Source: an uncultured Devosia sp. (GTDB taxonomy: Bacteria; Pseudomonadota; Alphaproteobacteria; Rhizobiales; Devosiaceae). From it: 64,000 nucleotides of DNA. Within the stretch, counting starts at the first letter, position 1. Every line of letters starts with the position of its first letter. Below are positions 27,160 to 36,059 of this stretch, one piece after another. The notes beneath the pieces are model-generated. The model was not told the DNA's origin, made no database searches, and saw only the letters and a program-made list of their open reading frames with translations. A program made the position numbers and the translations under genes. The stretch lies in the NCBI RefSeq assembly GCF_963517015.1, contig NZ_CAUQDV010000001.1, positions 1,184,001-1,248,000 on the forward strand. Reading direction: 5' to 3'.

Positions 27160-28617
27160 TCAGGCCACGGCGTGCAGGACGGCGGCATCGGTTGGTTTCC
27201 AGTTTTCGATGAGCCCCTCATGCAGGGCGTTGACCGTGCCGTGATAATCATCGGGCCTGACGATGATCTGCAGGTCGACCTTGCGGATGAGGTCATGGAC
27301 ACCGAGGGGGCTTATGCCGGCCTTTGCCAGCGCCTCGATCGCGCGCACCAGGACTGTTACGCCACCAAGATCACGCCCAATGGCGGAGACGAGGGAAACC
27401 TTTTGCAGTGTGATGACTGCGCTGGGAAATTCCTCGACGAGATCGCTTTCGACCCGTTCGATGGCCTTCATCGAACCTTTGAGGAAATGGGTGATGGTAT
27501 TGGCATTGGAGGTCTTGGATATGATCCAAACCTTGTGGCGTTTGAGCGCTTCAAGAATTTTGGCGTCGTAGCCTTTCACGCCGACCATGTCCTGATCGTA
27601 AAACTCGAACGCATAGACATTTTCTACGCCTGTAATGATTTCCACCGCCGCCGTGGTCGCCTTGAGGTCCGCGCGGATCAGCGTTCCGTCATGGTGGGGA
27701 TCGAAGGCATTCTTGACGCGCAGGGGAATATCAGCCTGACGCAGGCTCTTTGCGGCGCGGGGATGGATGGCCTCCATGCCCATGTTGGACAGCTGGTCCG
27801 CTACATCGTAATTGGTCTCGCCGATGACCCGCACCGCGTCGGCACCGACGACGCGCGGGTCGGCCGAAGAGAGGTGGAATTCCTTGTGGATGATGGCTTC
27901 GCTGGCGCCGGTGACCACCGCGACGCGCGACAGCGTCACTTCGCTGTAGCCGCGGTCATAGGTGCCCATCAGCACTTCGCTGCATTGCGCATAGCCCGTC
28001 ACGATCGGCAATTCGCAGCTGAGGTCGACGTCGGCAAAGGCGCTCTGAATGGCCTGATCCAGGGTCTGCTGCCCCTCTTCGCGCCAGCCGGTGAGATCGA
28101 TCAGGCGGGCGCGGACACCCCGGGTGTTAAGCAGCAGGGTGGTATTGAAAGCGGACTGCGCCTCACCCAGCGATGACAGCATTTCGCGCACGGCCAGAAG
28201 GTGCTGTTCGAGCTGGAAGTGGCCGAAGGAGCAGAGCCGCGCGAGGTCGATCAGGCAGGACCGCACACCCTCGATACGTTCGCGCACGAAGCGGTTGGCC
28301 GTCTGGCGGGCGCCATCGTCCTGGAAGATGGTGTTGTTGATACCATACATCCGGTCGGCGACGCCGCTCAACGCATCGCCCCAGGCCCAGCCGCCTTCCG
28401 CATTGGCAAAGAGGGCATAGACGCCCGGTTCGCCCGACTTCTTGTGCTCGAGCAAAGCATCGGTGATGCCGGCATAGGCCGAAACCACGAAAATGCGGTT
28501 GTAGAGCGCATCGTCCTTGCGATCGCCGATAAGAACGGTCTGCATGAGTTCGGCGGTGCGCGACATGGAGGTGCCGCCGATCTTCTCGACGGTGTGTGCG
28601 ACGCTGGACTTGGTCAT
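27160..28617 (-). CDS. ask: ectoine-specific aspartate kinase Ask_Ect
   Basis: A 485-aa aspartokinase of the Ask_Ect branch. HTVEKIGGTSMSRTAEL is the N-terminal kinase motif, FHLSSADPRVVGADAV and GAEAIHPR-like sequence follow, and two ACT domains fill the last ~150 residues. It feeds aspartyl phosphate into ectoine synthesis, free of the usual Lys/Thr feedback. It lies directly after ectD. Confidence 0.93.
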   Translation of the reverse strand: MTKSSVAHTVEKIGGTSMSRTAELMQTVLIGDRKDDALYNRIFVVSAYAGITDALLEHKKSGEPGVYALFANAEGGWAWGDALSGVADRMYGINNTIFQDDGARQTANRFVRERIEGVRSCLIDLARLCSFGHFQLEQHLLAVREMLSSLGEAQSAFNTTLLLNTRGVRARLIDLTGWREEGQQTLDQAIQSAFADVDLSCELPIVTGYAQCSEVLMGTYDRGYSEVTLSRVAVVTGASEAIIHKEFHLSSADPRVVGADAVRVIGETNYDVADQLSNMGMEAIHPRAAKSLRQADIPLRVKNAFDPHHDGTLIRADLKATTAAVEIITGVENVYAFEFYDQDMVGVKGYDAKILEALKRHKVWIISKTSNANTITHFLKGSMKAIERVESDLVEEFPSAVITLQKVSLVSAIGRDLGGVTVLVRAIEALAKAGISPLGVHDLIRKVDLQIIVRPDDYHGTVNALHEGLIENWKPTDAAVLHAVA

Positions 28618-28628
28618 AAGTTCTCCGG

Positions 28629-28650
28629 GGCTCCCCGTTGCCAGGGAGCC
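28629..28650 (-). promoter_or_regulatory. small hairpin before ask
   Basis: GGCTCCC and GGGAGCC pair around an 8-base loop, 11 bases before the ask start, with no T-run. It might tune translation or mRNA processing between ectD and ask. Confidence 0.4.
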
Positions 28651-28683
28651 ATGCGTTTCAGACTGGATTGCTAGATGGCCGTG

Positions 28684-29613
28684 CTAGCCGAGCTTGCCGC
28701 TTTCGATGACGAGTGGGTGCTCGGCATCGCGGGAGCTCAGGAAGGCCGGGCGCGGGGCCTTTGCCGCGAAGGGCGAGACCACGCGATTGGACCAGGCATT
28801 ATAGACGAAGAAGGCGTTGGAGCGGGGAAAGGGCGTGATATTGCCGTTCGAGCCGTGCAGCGTATTGCAGTCGAACAGGATGACCGTGCCTGCGCGACCC
28901 GCCGCATAATCGACGCCGAATTCCTTGGCCATGCGGGTCAGGCTGTCTTGCGACGGTACGCCGATTTCCTGCTTCTTGAGGGACGTCTGGTGATTGTTCT
29001 CGGGCGTCTCGCCGGCGCAGGCGACAAAGGTATTGTGCGAGCCGGGCATCAGCATCAAAGGGCCGTTGAGCGCATCATTGTCGGTCAGCAGCACTGAAGC
29101 CGAGATGGCGCGCATGCGCGGCATGCCGTCCTCGGCGTGCCAGGTTTCGAAATCGGAATGCCAGTAGAATTCCTTGCCGGTGAAGCCTGGCTTGTAGTTG
29201 AGGCGCGACTGGTGGAGATAGACGTCGTCATCGAGCAGATAGCTCACGCGCCCGGCTATGCGCTTGTCACGGGCTAACCGATCAAACAGTGCATTCTGTT
29301 CGTCGAGACGGAAAACGGTCCGCACCTCGTCGGAGCCAGGCTCGGTGATGATGTTTTCGGGGGCAAGCCCAGCTTCGCCGGATCGCATCCGGGCCGATTC
29401 TGCCTGAAGTGCGGCGACTTCTGCAGCTGAAAAGACGCCGTTGAGCACGAGGAAGCCATTCTTCTCGAAGGCATGCGTTTCTGCGCGAGTCAGCGGCGCC
29501 TCGGGCGTCCAGCGCCCCCACACGACGGGGTCAGTGCGCTTGAGCCATTTTTCCTGGGGCAGGCGGGTGGGGTAAAAGTCGGTGATTGGCGTGTGCTCGG
29601 CGGCAGTGGTCAT
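28684..29613 (-). CDS. ectD: ectoine 5-hydroxylase EctD
   Basis: A 309-aa Fe(II)/2-oxoglutarate dioxygenase that makes 5-hydroxyectoine. The EctD signature YWHSDFETWHAEDGMPRMRA carries the HxD iron ligands; the distal His is in FDCNTLHGSNGN; RVVSPFAAKAPRPAFLSSRD closes the protein. It lies 38 bases after ectC. Confidence 0.97.
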   Translation of the reverse strand: MTTAAEHTPITDFYPTRLPQEKWLKRTDPVVWGRWTPEAPLTRAETHAFEKNGFLVLNGVFSAAEVAALQAESARMRSGEAGLAPENIITEPGSDEVRTVFRLDEQNALFDRLARDKRIAGRVSYLLDDDVYLHQSRLNYKPGFTGKEFYWHSDFETWHAEDGMPRMRAISASVLLTDNDALNGPLMLMPGSHNTFVACAGETPENNHQTSLKKQEIGVPSQDSLTRMAKEFGVDYAAGRAGTVILFDCNTLHGSNGNITPFPRSNAFFVYNAWSNRVVSPFAAKAPRPAFLSSRDAEHPLVIESGKLG

Positions 29614-29651
29614 GTCGTCGCCTCTCCTCTGTCTGTCGATCGGTTGTGACT

Positions 29652-30044
29652 TCAGGTATCTTCGCCGGCAGGCGCATACGAACCGTCTGCGCGGTGCACT
29701 TCCTGGCCGGTAACGGGCGGGTTGAAGCAGCAGGCCATCACTATTTCGCTTTTGGCGGTCAGGCGATGGCGATCATTGAGATTGAGCGCATACATGACGC
29801 CCGGGTGGATCTGATGCAGGGTGCCGCTATCGAGTTCCTCGATCGTGCCTTCGCCGGAGATGCAGTAGACGCTCTCGAAATGGTGCTTGTAGTGGAACAC
29901 GTGGCTGGTGTTCTCGTGGATGCGGGTGATGTGGAAACTGAAGCCCATGCCATCCTCGGCCAGCAGCAGGCGCGTGCTGTCCCAGCCATTGGCCTTCACC
30001 AGCCGGTCGCCGCCGCGGGCTTCTTGCAAGTCTCTGACGATCAT
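29652..30044 (-). CDS. ectC: ectoine synthase EctC
   Basis: A 130-aa cupin that cyclises N-gamma-acetyl-diaminobutyrate to ectoine. Glu57, Tyr85 and His93 occupy the iron-ligand positions known from other EctC proteins (HHFESVYCISGEG; MYALNLNDRH). The start is MIVRDLQEARGGDR. It lies 10 bases after ectB. Confidence 0.97.
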   Translation of the reverse strand: MIVRDLQEARGGDRLVKANGWDSTRLLLAEDGMGFSFHITRIHENTSHVFHYKHHFESVYCISGEGTIEELDSGTLHQIHPGVMYALNLNDRHRLTAKSEIVMACCFNPPVTGQEVHRADGSYAPAGEDT

Positions 30045-30054
30045 GAAGTGTCTC

Positions 30055-31341
30055 CTATTCTGCCGCCGCGCGGCGTGACTCGAGGACCGCCGCAAATGCA
30101 GCTTCCATGATGTCGAGCCCGTCGGCGAGCTGGTCTTGTGAGATGGTGAGGGGAGCAAGAACCTTGACCACCTCGTCGAAACTTCCCGACGTTTCGATGA
30201 TCAGTCCCTTGTCGAAACAGTGCCGGCAAACGGCAGCAGCAGCATCGCCGCTCCTGGCTTCGACCCCGAGCATCATGCCGCGGCCCTTGACGCGCAGGCC
30301 GTGTTCGTCGGCAATGGTTTCGAGCCTCTGTGCAAGATAGTTTGCCTTGCCGGCAACCTCGGCTTCGAAGGCGCCGTCGGCCCAGAATTTCTCGATGGCT
30401 GCCGTGGCCGTCACGAAGGCATGATTGTTGCCCCGGAACGTGCCGTTATGCTCGGCCGGCTTCCAGATGTCATGGCAAGGCTTGATCAAGGCCACGGCCA
30501 GCGGCAGGCCCATGCCGGACAGTGACTTGGCCATGGTGACGATATCGGGTTGAAGGCCCATGCCGTCAAAGGAGAAGAAACCGCCCGTGCGTCCGCAGCC
30601 GGCCTGGATGTCGTCGATGATGAACAGCGCGTCGTGACGGTGCGCAATAGCCTGGATACGTCGCAACCAGCCGGCGGAGGCCGCATTGAGGCCGCCTTCG
30701 CCCTGCACTGTCTCGACGATGATGGCGGCCGGAAGATCAATGCCGCTCGAGGGATCGCTCAGCTGGCAGTCCAGCTGCTCGGCGGTGTCGATGTCGGGGC
30801 CGAAATAACCCTCGTAGGCAGCACGGGTCACGCCCGACAGCGGCATAGCCGCGCCGTTGCGATGCTTGCCATTGCCCGTCGCCGCCAGGGCGCCGAGAGT
30901 CACGCCGTGAAACCCATTGGTGAAGGATATAACATTGGTGCGCCCGGTCACCTTGCGCGCCAGTTTCAGCGCCGCCTCGACCGCATTGGCACCTGTGGGG
31001 CCAGTGAACTGGATATGATGATCCATGCCCCGCGGCTTGAGGATGTGGCGCTCGAAGCTGCGCAGGAACTGCTCCTTGGCTTTGGTGAACATGTCGAGCC
31101 CATGGGCAATGCCATCAGCAGAGACATAGTCGATCAAGGCGGCCTTGAGGTCCGGGTCATTGTGGCCGTAGTTGAGGCTCGAGCAGCCCGACAGGAAATC
31201 GATGTGCGGCTTGCCAGACGCGTCGTAGATGCTGGCGCCCTCCGCCCGGTCGAACAGCTTTGGAAAGCTGCGCGAATAGGATCGTACGCGGCTCTCGACG
31301 CGATCAAATAGGGCAGATGGAGTTGCGATGGACGTGGTCAT
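30055..31341 (-). CDS. ectB: diaminobutyrate-2-oxoglutarate transaminase EctB
   Basis: A 428-aa class-III aminotransferase that makes L-2,4-diaminobutyrate from aspartate semialdehyde with Glu as donor. FLSGCSSLNYGHNDP, FTNGFHGVTLGALAATGN and DDIQAGCGRTGGFFSF are present, and the PLP Lys is in TMAKSLSGMGLP. ATG 31341 is chosen as the family N-terminus. Confidence 0.97.
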   Translation of the reverse strand: MTTSIATPSALFDRVESRVRSYSRSFPKLFDRAEGASIYDASGKPHIDFLSGCSSLNYGHNDPDLKAALIDYVSADGIAHGLDMFTKAKEQFLRSFERHILKPRGMDHHIQFTGPTGANAVEAALKLARKVTGRTNVISFTNGFHGVTLGALAATGNGKHRNGAAMPLSGVTRAAYEGYFGPDIDTAEQLDCQLSDPSSGIDLPAAIIVETVQGEGGLNAASAGWLRRIQAIAHRHDALFIIDDIQAGCGRTGGFFSFDGMGLQPDIVTMAKSLSGMGLPLAVALIKPCHDIWKPAEHNGTFRGNNHAFVTATAAIEKFWADGAFEAEVAGKANYLAQRLETIADEHGLRVKGRGMMLGVEARSGDAAAAVCRHCFDKGLIIETSGSFDEVVKVLAPLTISQDQLADGLDIMEAAFAAVLESRRAAAE

Positions 31342-31383
31342 GAGGCCCGTCTCCAAGGTCTAACAAAAGGATTAGGTGAAAAG

Positions 31384-31944
31384 TCAGTCGAGAAGCGCGC
31401 GCACTCGGTCCTGCGTGAAAGGACCGATGGAAACGCCCAGTTCGCTGTCATGAGTATTGGCGAAATGCTGTTTGCGCAGGAAATAGGGCACCTGCTCCAT
31501 CTGCGCGTTGAGGGCACGAGCGAGAGAGCCAAACAGCGCCCAGGACGCCGTATTGTCCTCGGTAATGGTGCATTGGAGGCCTGAAATTTGCGCCAGGGCT
31601 GGCCTCGACAGCACGTCAAGGAGCAGCCGTTTTGCAAGTCCCGTACCGCGGGCCTGATCGGCAACGCAGACTTGCCAGACGAAAAGCGTATCGGGCCGTT
31701 CGGGCAGGATGTGGCCCGATACCCAGCCGACAACCTGCTCATTGCTCTCGGCAATGGCGCAGGTCTGCGAGAAGTGGGTGCACTGCAGCAGGTTGCAGTA
31801 AAGAGAATTGCTGTCGAGCGACGGTGTAGCCTTGATCAACTGCCAGACGGCGGAGCCATCTTCCGGGTTCGGTGGCCGGATGGCTGGCTCAGCCACCCGC
31901 TTCCAGGCCATCGCATCGGTGAGAACGGTATTGCCATAAATCAT
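31384..31944 (-). CDS. ectA: diaminobutyrate acetyltransferase EctA
   Basis: A 186-aa GNAT acetyltransferase, first enzyme specific to ectoine. AIRPPNPEDGSAVWQLIKAT, LDSNSLYCNLLQCTHF and the acetyl-CoA loop DQARGTGLAKRLL are typical of EctA. It is the promoter-proximal gene of the ect operon. Confidence 0.97.
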   Translation of the reverse strand: MIYGNTVLTDAMAWKRVAEPAIRPPNPEDGSAVWQLIKATPSLDSNSLYCNLLQCTHFSQTCAIAESNEQVVGWVSGHILPERPDTLFVWQVCVADQARGTGLAKRLLLDVLSRPALAQISGLQCTITEDNTASWALFGSLARALNAQMEQVPYFLRKQHFANTHDSELGVSIGPFTQDRVRALLD

Positions 31945-31961
31945 GCTCCGAAACTTAGATA

Positions 31962-31976
31962 ACTGAAACTATCAGT
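31962..31976. promoter_or_regulatory. candidate regulator site just upstream of ectA
   Basis: ACTGAAACTATCAGT has 5-base complementary arms (ACTGA/TCAGT). It lies 18 bases upstream of the ectA start. MarR-type EctR is the obvious candidate, but the short arms make this tentative. Confidence 0.35.
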
Positions 31977-32099
31977 CAACCGTCAATCGTGGCCCGACTA
32001 AGGCTAAACCATCTCGTATCGGAGAAAACGAAGCTATGTCAGTCTGTTGCAGATGATCATAAAAATTTCTTCGCGCCCCGAAAATGTCCACATCGGACG

Positions 32100-32129
32100 T
32101 TGAACGTGAAAAAGCTTAGTGAATACTAA
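32100..32129 (+). promoter_or_regulatory. candidate ectR promoter with EctR operator
   Basis: TTGAAC (32100-32105), 16 bases and AATACT (32122-32127) form a weak sigma-70 promoter pointing at ectR. The palindrome TTAGT-GAAT-ACTAA (32116-32129) overlaps the -10 box and has the shape of a MarR-family operator, so EctR may repress itself and perhaps ect. Confidence 0.45.
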
Positions 32130-32212
32130 ATGATATTGAATTTCTAGCCAGCGCTCTTGGGGTCTCATGATCCGCAGTTTATGATGCCGCATCGCCCCCC
32201 ACAGGTGTTTCG

Positions 32213-32692
32213 TTGGAAGACAGAACCAAACGCGCTTTGACAGCCATGCGGAAGATACTCCGCACCACCGAGCTAAACAGCAAGCAGCTGATGAGTGAAA
32301 CCGGTCTAACCCCGTCGCAGCTCATCTTCATGCAGATGCTGGACGAGGATCGCGAACAGACCGCGGGCCATATCGCGCAGCGCATGGGAATTACCCAGGC
32401 GACCACCACCTTCCTGCTGCAAAAGCTCGAGGCTTTGGGCATGATCCAGCGCCGCAAGGGCGAAACGGATCGTCGCCAGGTCTGGCTGTCATTGACGCGG
32501 GCCGGCCAGCAGGCGCTTGCCATTGCTCCCGACGGGGCCCACGCGCAGTTTCATAGTCAATTCGTGGCCTTGCAGGATTGGGAGCAGGCCATGCTGATTT
32601 CATCGCTGGAGCGCGTCGCAGCCATGCTCGGGAACACCGACGAAGGCGCCGCCGCCATTGTGGAGTCCAAGGACATTATCTCGGGAGATTAA
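32213..32692 (+). CDS. ectR: EctR, MarR-type regulator of ectoine genes
   Basis: A 159-aa MarR-family repressor divergent from ectA. The winged helix is in QTAGHIAQRMGITQATTTFLLQKLEALGMI, with the wing RRKGETDRRQVWL. It starts with a TTG (32213); the next in-frame ATG would remove the first helix. EctR homologues repress ect operons at low salinity. Confidence 0.9.
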   Translation: MEDRTKRALTAMRKILRTTELNSKQLMSETGLTPSQLIFMQMLDEDREQTAGHIAQRMGITQATTTFLLQKLEALGMIQRRKGETDRRQVWLSLTRAGQQALAIAPDGAHAQFHSQFVALQDWEQAMLISSLERVAAMLGNTDEGAAAIVESKDIISGD

Positions 32693-32779
32693 TCCTGAAA
32701 TGCCTTGGCAACATGCCTTGGTCATTCGCGATGAAAGCCTGGTCAGGCTTCAGAGTTTCCTGGACTTCTGCTCCCAGCC

Positions 32780-34036
32780 TCAGGGCGCGGACGGCGGCCT
32801 TTGCAAGGCATCGAGCCGATCGGAATCGAACTTGCTCTTCATGGCCTCACGGGACCGATCAAGCGCCAGAAGACTTTGCTCGCGGGCGGCTTTCTGAAAG
32901 CTGGTTCTGCCGATCCGAGCAAGGGCGAGCAGCGATTTCTGCAGTCTCATCTGAACCTCGATGAGCGCAGCACCATCGCGCCCGATCAGCATGAAGGCAT
33001 CTTCGAACAAATCGGCATCCGTCAGTGGTGCGACCTTTACCCTCGTATATTCCGGTTCGGGCTGAACATCGTTGTCGGCGGCCCAGGCACTCATCAAACG
33101 GGTGGTGCGACCAATGACGTCGATTGCCGTTCCTGGGTCATTGGTTGCCGGTGAGAGTGCCCGAGAGGCAATCTCGCTCATGACTGCAAGACCGAAACGA
33201 GGGTCCTGATCGAAGCTTCGTTCGGCAGCGATGCTGAAGGCATTGCGCATAGAATCGATCTGGTCGTCATTGAGCGCGCCCCAGGTCCAGGCAAGCACCG
33301 TATCAGAATACACAAATGCGCCAGGGTTCAGCACGACATGGATTTCGCTACCCAGCTTTTCGGCCAGACGATCGAGCGCGGCAATGTCGATGTGCTGTAC
33401 ATAACCGATCTCGGGCGCCGTGACGGCGGCTGCACCGCTCGGCACGTCCTTCTCATGATCGGCCAGTGGCGCTCCCCCCAGATAGGGCGCCGCCAAACGC
33501 GCCTCTATGGCAGTTCGCGCTGCTTCCTCGACCCGATTGGTGGTTTCGCCGACGCGCCCCAATCTGGTGAGATGGTCGATCCAACGCAACAAGGTGACGA
33601 CGATCAAGACGATGACGAGGATCGTCACGGCAAACAGAATGACCCTGCCGCGATCGCCATAGGCACCAACGCGCAGGACAACGATGCCCACGATCCCAAA
33701 CAGGAACGTGCCAATGAAGGTGGACAGGACGTTCTGGGTAACCCGATCTTCCATCAGGAGCTTGGTTGCCCGCGGTGTCACGTTGGACGTCGCGGCACCA
33801 TAGGCAGATGTCATAACGCTGAGGGAGAAAGTCGTGACGGCAAGCATGCTGGTCGCGATAATGTTGAGAAGGCTATCGACAGCGTCTGCCGCGATCGTGC
33901 CATCGAGTTCCCACGGAACATATTTCTCAACCACGGCCGCCAGGATTGCTGCCGCGACTCCGATAAGCCCGATCAAGCTCGCTCGCAGCCAGAGCCGCCG
34001 GGACATCTGCAACCAAAGCCAGCGCCAACGCGTCAT
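32780..34036 (-). CDS. DUF2254 predicted membrane protein
   Basis: A 418-aa inner-membrane protein with four hydrophobic segments in the first ~150 residues (LRASLIGLIGVAAAILAAVV; MLAVTTFSLSVMTSAYGAAT; FIGTFLFGIVGIVVL; ILFAVTILVIVLIVVTLL) and a large soluble C-terminal part. GYVQHIDIAALDRLAEKLG and SPATNDPGTAIDVI are DUF2254 hallmarks. Function unknown; it converges on ectR. Confidence 0.9.
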   Translation of the reverse strand: MTRWRWLWLQMSRRLWLRASLIGLIGVAAAILAAVVEKYVPWELDGTIAADAVDSLLNIIATSMLAVTTFSLSVMTSAYGAATSNVTPRATKLLMEDRVTQNVLSTFIGTFLFGIVGIVVLRVGAYGDRGRVILFAVTILVIVLIVVTLLRWIDHLTRLGRVGETTNRVEEAARTAIEARLAAPYLGGAPLADHEKDVPSGAAAVTAPEIGYVQHIDIAALDRLAEKLGSEIHVVLNPGAFVYSDTVLAWTWGALNDDQIDSMRNAFSIAAERSFDQDPRFGLAVMSEIASRALSPATNDPGTAIDVIGRTTRLMSAWAADNDVQPEPEYTRVKVAPLTDADLFEDAFMLIGRDGAALIEVQMRLQKSLLALARIGRTSFQKAAREQSLLALDRSREAMKSKFDSDRLDALQRPPSAP

Positions 34037-34152
34037 GCGATCTCCAATTCACCAAATGCCCCAGGCCACGCTATTCACCGGTCGAACGTGAAACGAAAGC
34101 CTTTCTCTTTCGATCCCGAAAGCAAGTCGGTGCGCGGTACACCGGTCGAACT

Positions 34153-34275
34153 GACTGAGCTGTTAGCGCCTAAGCGAGCGTCAGCTAACGGGCCAAGAAT
34201 AGCCGTCTCCAAATGTCGCAGATGGGGTCGGCTGGAGACCGGCGGTTTCGGGGTGGAAAGCGGACCGGCAGTTTT
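34153..34275 (+). repeat. dispersed intergenic repeat, copy E
   Basis: Core GATGGGGTCGG (34221-34231), with GTCTCCA (34205-34211) pairing exactly with TGGAGAC (34233-34239). The tail TTTCGGGGTGGAAAGCGGAC ends at 34265. A further stem GTTAGC/GCTAAC lies upstream (about 34162-34189). The copy sits 3' of the TetR gene in a 327-base gap that holds nothing else recognised. Confidence 0.65.
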
Positions 34276-34363
34276 GCGAAGGACCAGTTGGATTATGGCG
34301 AATAACGCGGCCTTGCGCGCTCCAAGCCAGTACCCTGAGCTCGTTCTTGGATTCTGCAGTAGG

Positions 34364-35002
34364 TCAGAAGCTGGTAGCTGCCTCGTGGGGAATTTCCTCG
34401 TCCAAGATGCGAGGACGAAGTGACTGAACAATGGTCTGTAGGTCAGATCCGACCTCGATCTCCTTATGCTGTCTCGCAGCGTAGTGCACTGAAGCCTGGT
34501 AACATGCGAACGCCGAACCTACGATGGCGTGAACCGTGCCGGCTGTAAGCTTTGAGGCTTGCGGGCTTTCCTTCAAACAGAGAGCAACAGCCTCGATTTG
34601 TACCTTTTCCATCGCCTCTAACTGCCGAGCTAGCAGAGAGGGAGTAATGCGAATAAGGGCCTGAACTTCACGGTCTCGCTCATCAAGTCCCGGAAGGCGA
34701 CACTGTTCAACGCTTTTCTCGAGCGCATCACCTAAGGCGCGCCACAGATCGTTCGACGATAGTCCAGACTTGAGATTTGTCAGAAATCGGTCCCCGAACA
34801 GGTAGCTTGCCTCAAGCAGCACATCGTCCTTCGAAGGGAAGTATCTGAAGAAGGTACGGGTCGACATGCCCACGTCAGCGGCGATCTGGTCAACGGTCGT
34901 ATCTTGATAGCCCTGGCTTTTGAACCTTGCCAAAGCAGCAGAACTGATCTGCCCGCGAATAGCACGTTTCGCAACGTCTCGGATTTTTACTGGCTGTTCC
35001 AT
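34364..35002 (-). CDS. TetR family repressor
   Basis: A 212-aa regulator with the HTH RFKSQGYQDTTVDQIAADVG, then MSTRTFFRYFPSKDDVLLEA. It is divergent from an NmrA-like reductase gene, 113 bases away, and probably controls that gene and the MFS pump behind it. ATG at 35002; a GTG directly before it is also possible. Confidence 0.9.
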   Translation of the reverse strand: MEQPVKIRDVAKRAIRGQISSAALARFKSQGYQDTTVDQIAADVGMSTRTFFRYFPSKDDVLLEASYLFGDRFLTNLKSGLSSNDLWRALGDALEKSVEQCRLPGLDERDREVQALIRITPSLLARQLEAMEKVQIEAVALCLKESPQASKLTAGTVHAIVGSAFACYQASVHYAARQHKEIEVGSDLQTIVQSLRPRILDEEIPHEAATSF

Positions 35003-35115
35003 CACCTTGCGCTATCACATGCCATCAGTGTCATCAACTGCCATATTTGTCTTGCGATGTAGAATTCTGGGTGGTACGTCGCCTTCAACATTGAGAAGCA
35101 GCGGAAGCACTTGTG

Positions 35116-35988
35116 ATGACAACGAAGGTTCTGGTGATCGGCGCATCGGGTCGGATCGGATCGAAATTGGTCGCCGACTTGGATAGAAATTCCGAGGGCC
35201 TGGAAGTTCGGCTCGCGACGAGCCGCCCTGCGGTCGCAGAGAAATGGCGGGCCGAGGGGCGTAAAGCGGTAGTGCTTGACCTCAACGATGCGTCGACCTT
35301 TCCCGCGGCGCTCGCAGGCATTGACCGGCTTTTCCTCTTGACCGGCTACACATCGGACATGCTGTTTCAGAGCAAGAAGATGGTCGATGCGGCCGTCGAT
35401 GCTGGGGTCAGTCACATCGTTCATCTTGGCGTGTTCACTTCGCGTCGCGACGACCAGCCCCACTTCGCCTGGCACGATCTCATCGAGACCTATATCGAAG
35501 CCAGCGGTATTGCCTGGACGCATCTGCATCCGAACGTCATTACGGATTCGATCCTGGTCACCGACCCGCCGGTCAAAGAGACTGGCACTTTCACGGCCTA
35601 TCCTAATGATGTGCCGGTAGGCTGGATCTGCGCAGACGATATCGCAGCCGTAGCAGCGGTTGCTCTGCGTGAGGGTCCCGAAAACCACGGCGGCGCCGAC
35701 TACTTCCTCAGCGTAGAGGTGCTGCGAGGATCAGAGGTGGCGAAGATTTTGTCGGACCATCTGAGACGCGAGATAAAGTATGTGCCCAATGACCCCGCGG
35801 ACTTGGCCACCTACGTTGAAACGATCTCTGACGCAGGGGTTCGCAACTACATGGAAAGCGCCGTGATCACCATGGATTTGGGCGGGGCTGGGAAAATGTC
35901 CAGTCAAGCTGTGGTTCGCGACGATGTGCAAACGGCTGTCGGCCGCCCTGGAATGACGATGGCCGAATGGGCTCGGCAAAACCTTTGA
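35116..35988 (+). CDS. NmrA-like NAD(P)-binding protein
   Basis: A 290-aa atypical SDR. The dinucleotide loop is GASGRIGSKL near the N-terminus; there is no YxxxK pair, as in NmrA/quinone-reductase-like redox sensors. VDAAVDAGVSHIVHLGVFTS and WTHLHPNVITDSIL are typical. It may sense NADP or reduce quinone-like compounds. Confidence 0.87.
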   Translation: MTTKVLVIGASGRIGSKLVADLDRNSEGLEVRLATSRPAVAEKWRAEGRKAVVLDLNDASTFPAALAGIDRLFLLTGYTSDMLFQSKKMVDAAVDAGVSHIVHLGVFTSRRDDQPHFAWHDLIETYIEASGIAWTHLHPNVITDSILVTDPPVKETGTFTAYPNDVPVGWICADDIAAVAAVALREGPENHGGADYFLSVEVLRGSEVAKILSDHLRREIKYVPNDPADLATYVETISDAGVRNYMESAVITMDLGGAGKMSSQAVVRDDVQTAVGRPGMTMAEWARQNL

Positions 35989-36059
35989 ATACCGAGCCGT
36001 TCCTGCGACCTGCTGATCATCGATCGCGCTGACAACGAACTTCGAAAAGAATATTCAAA

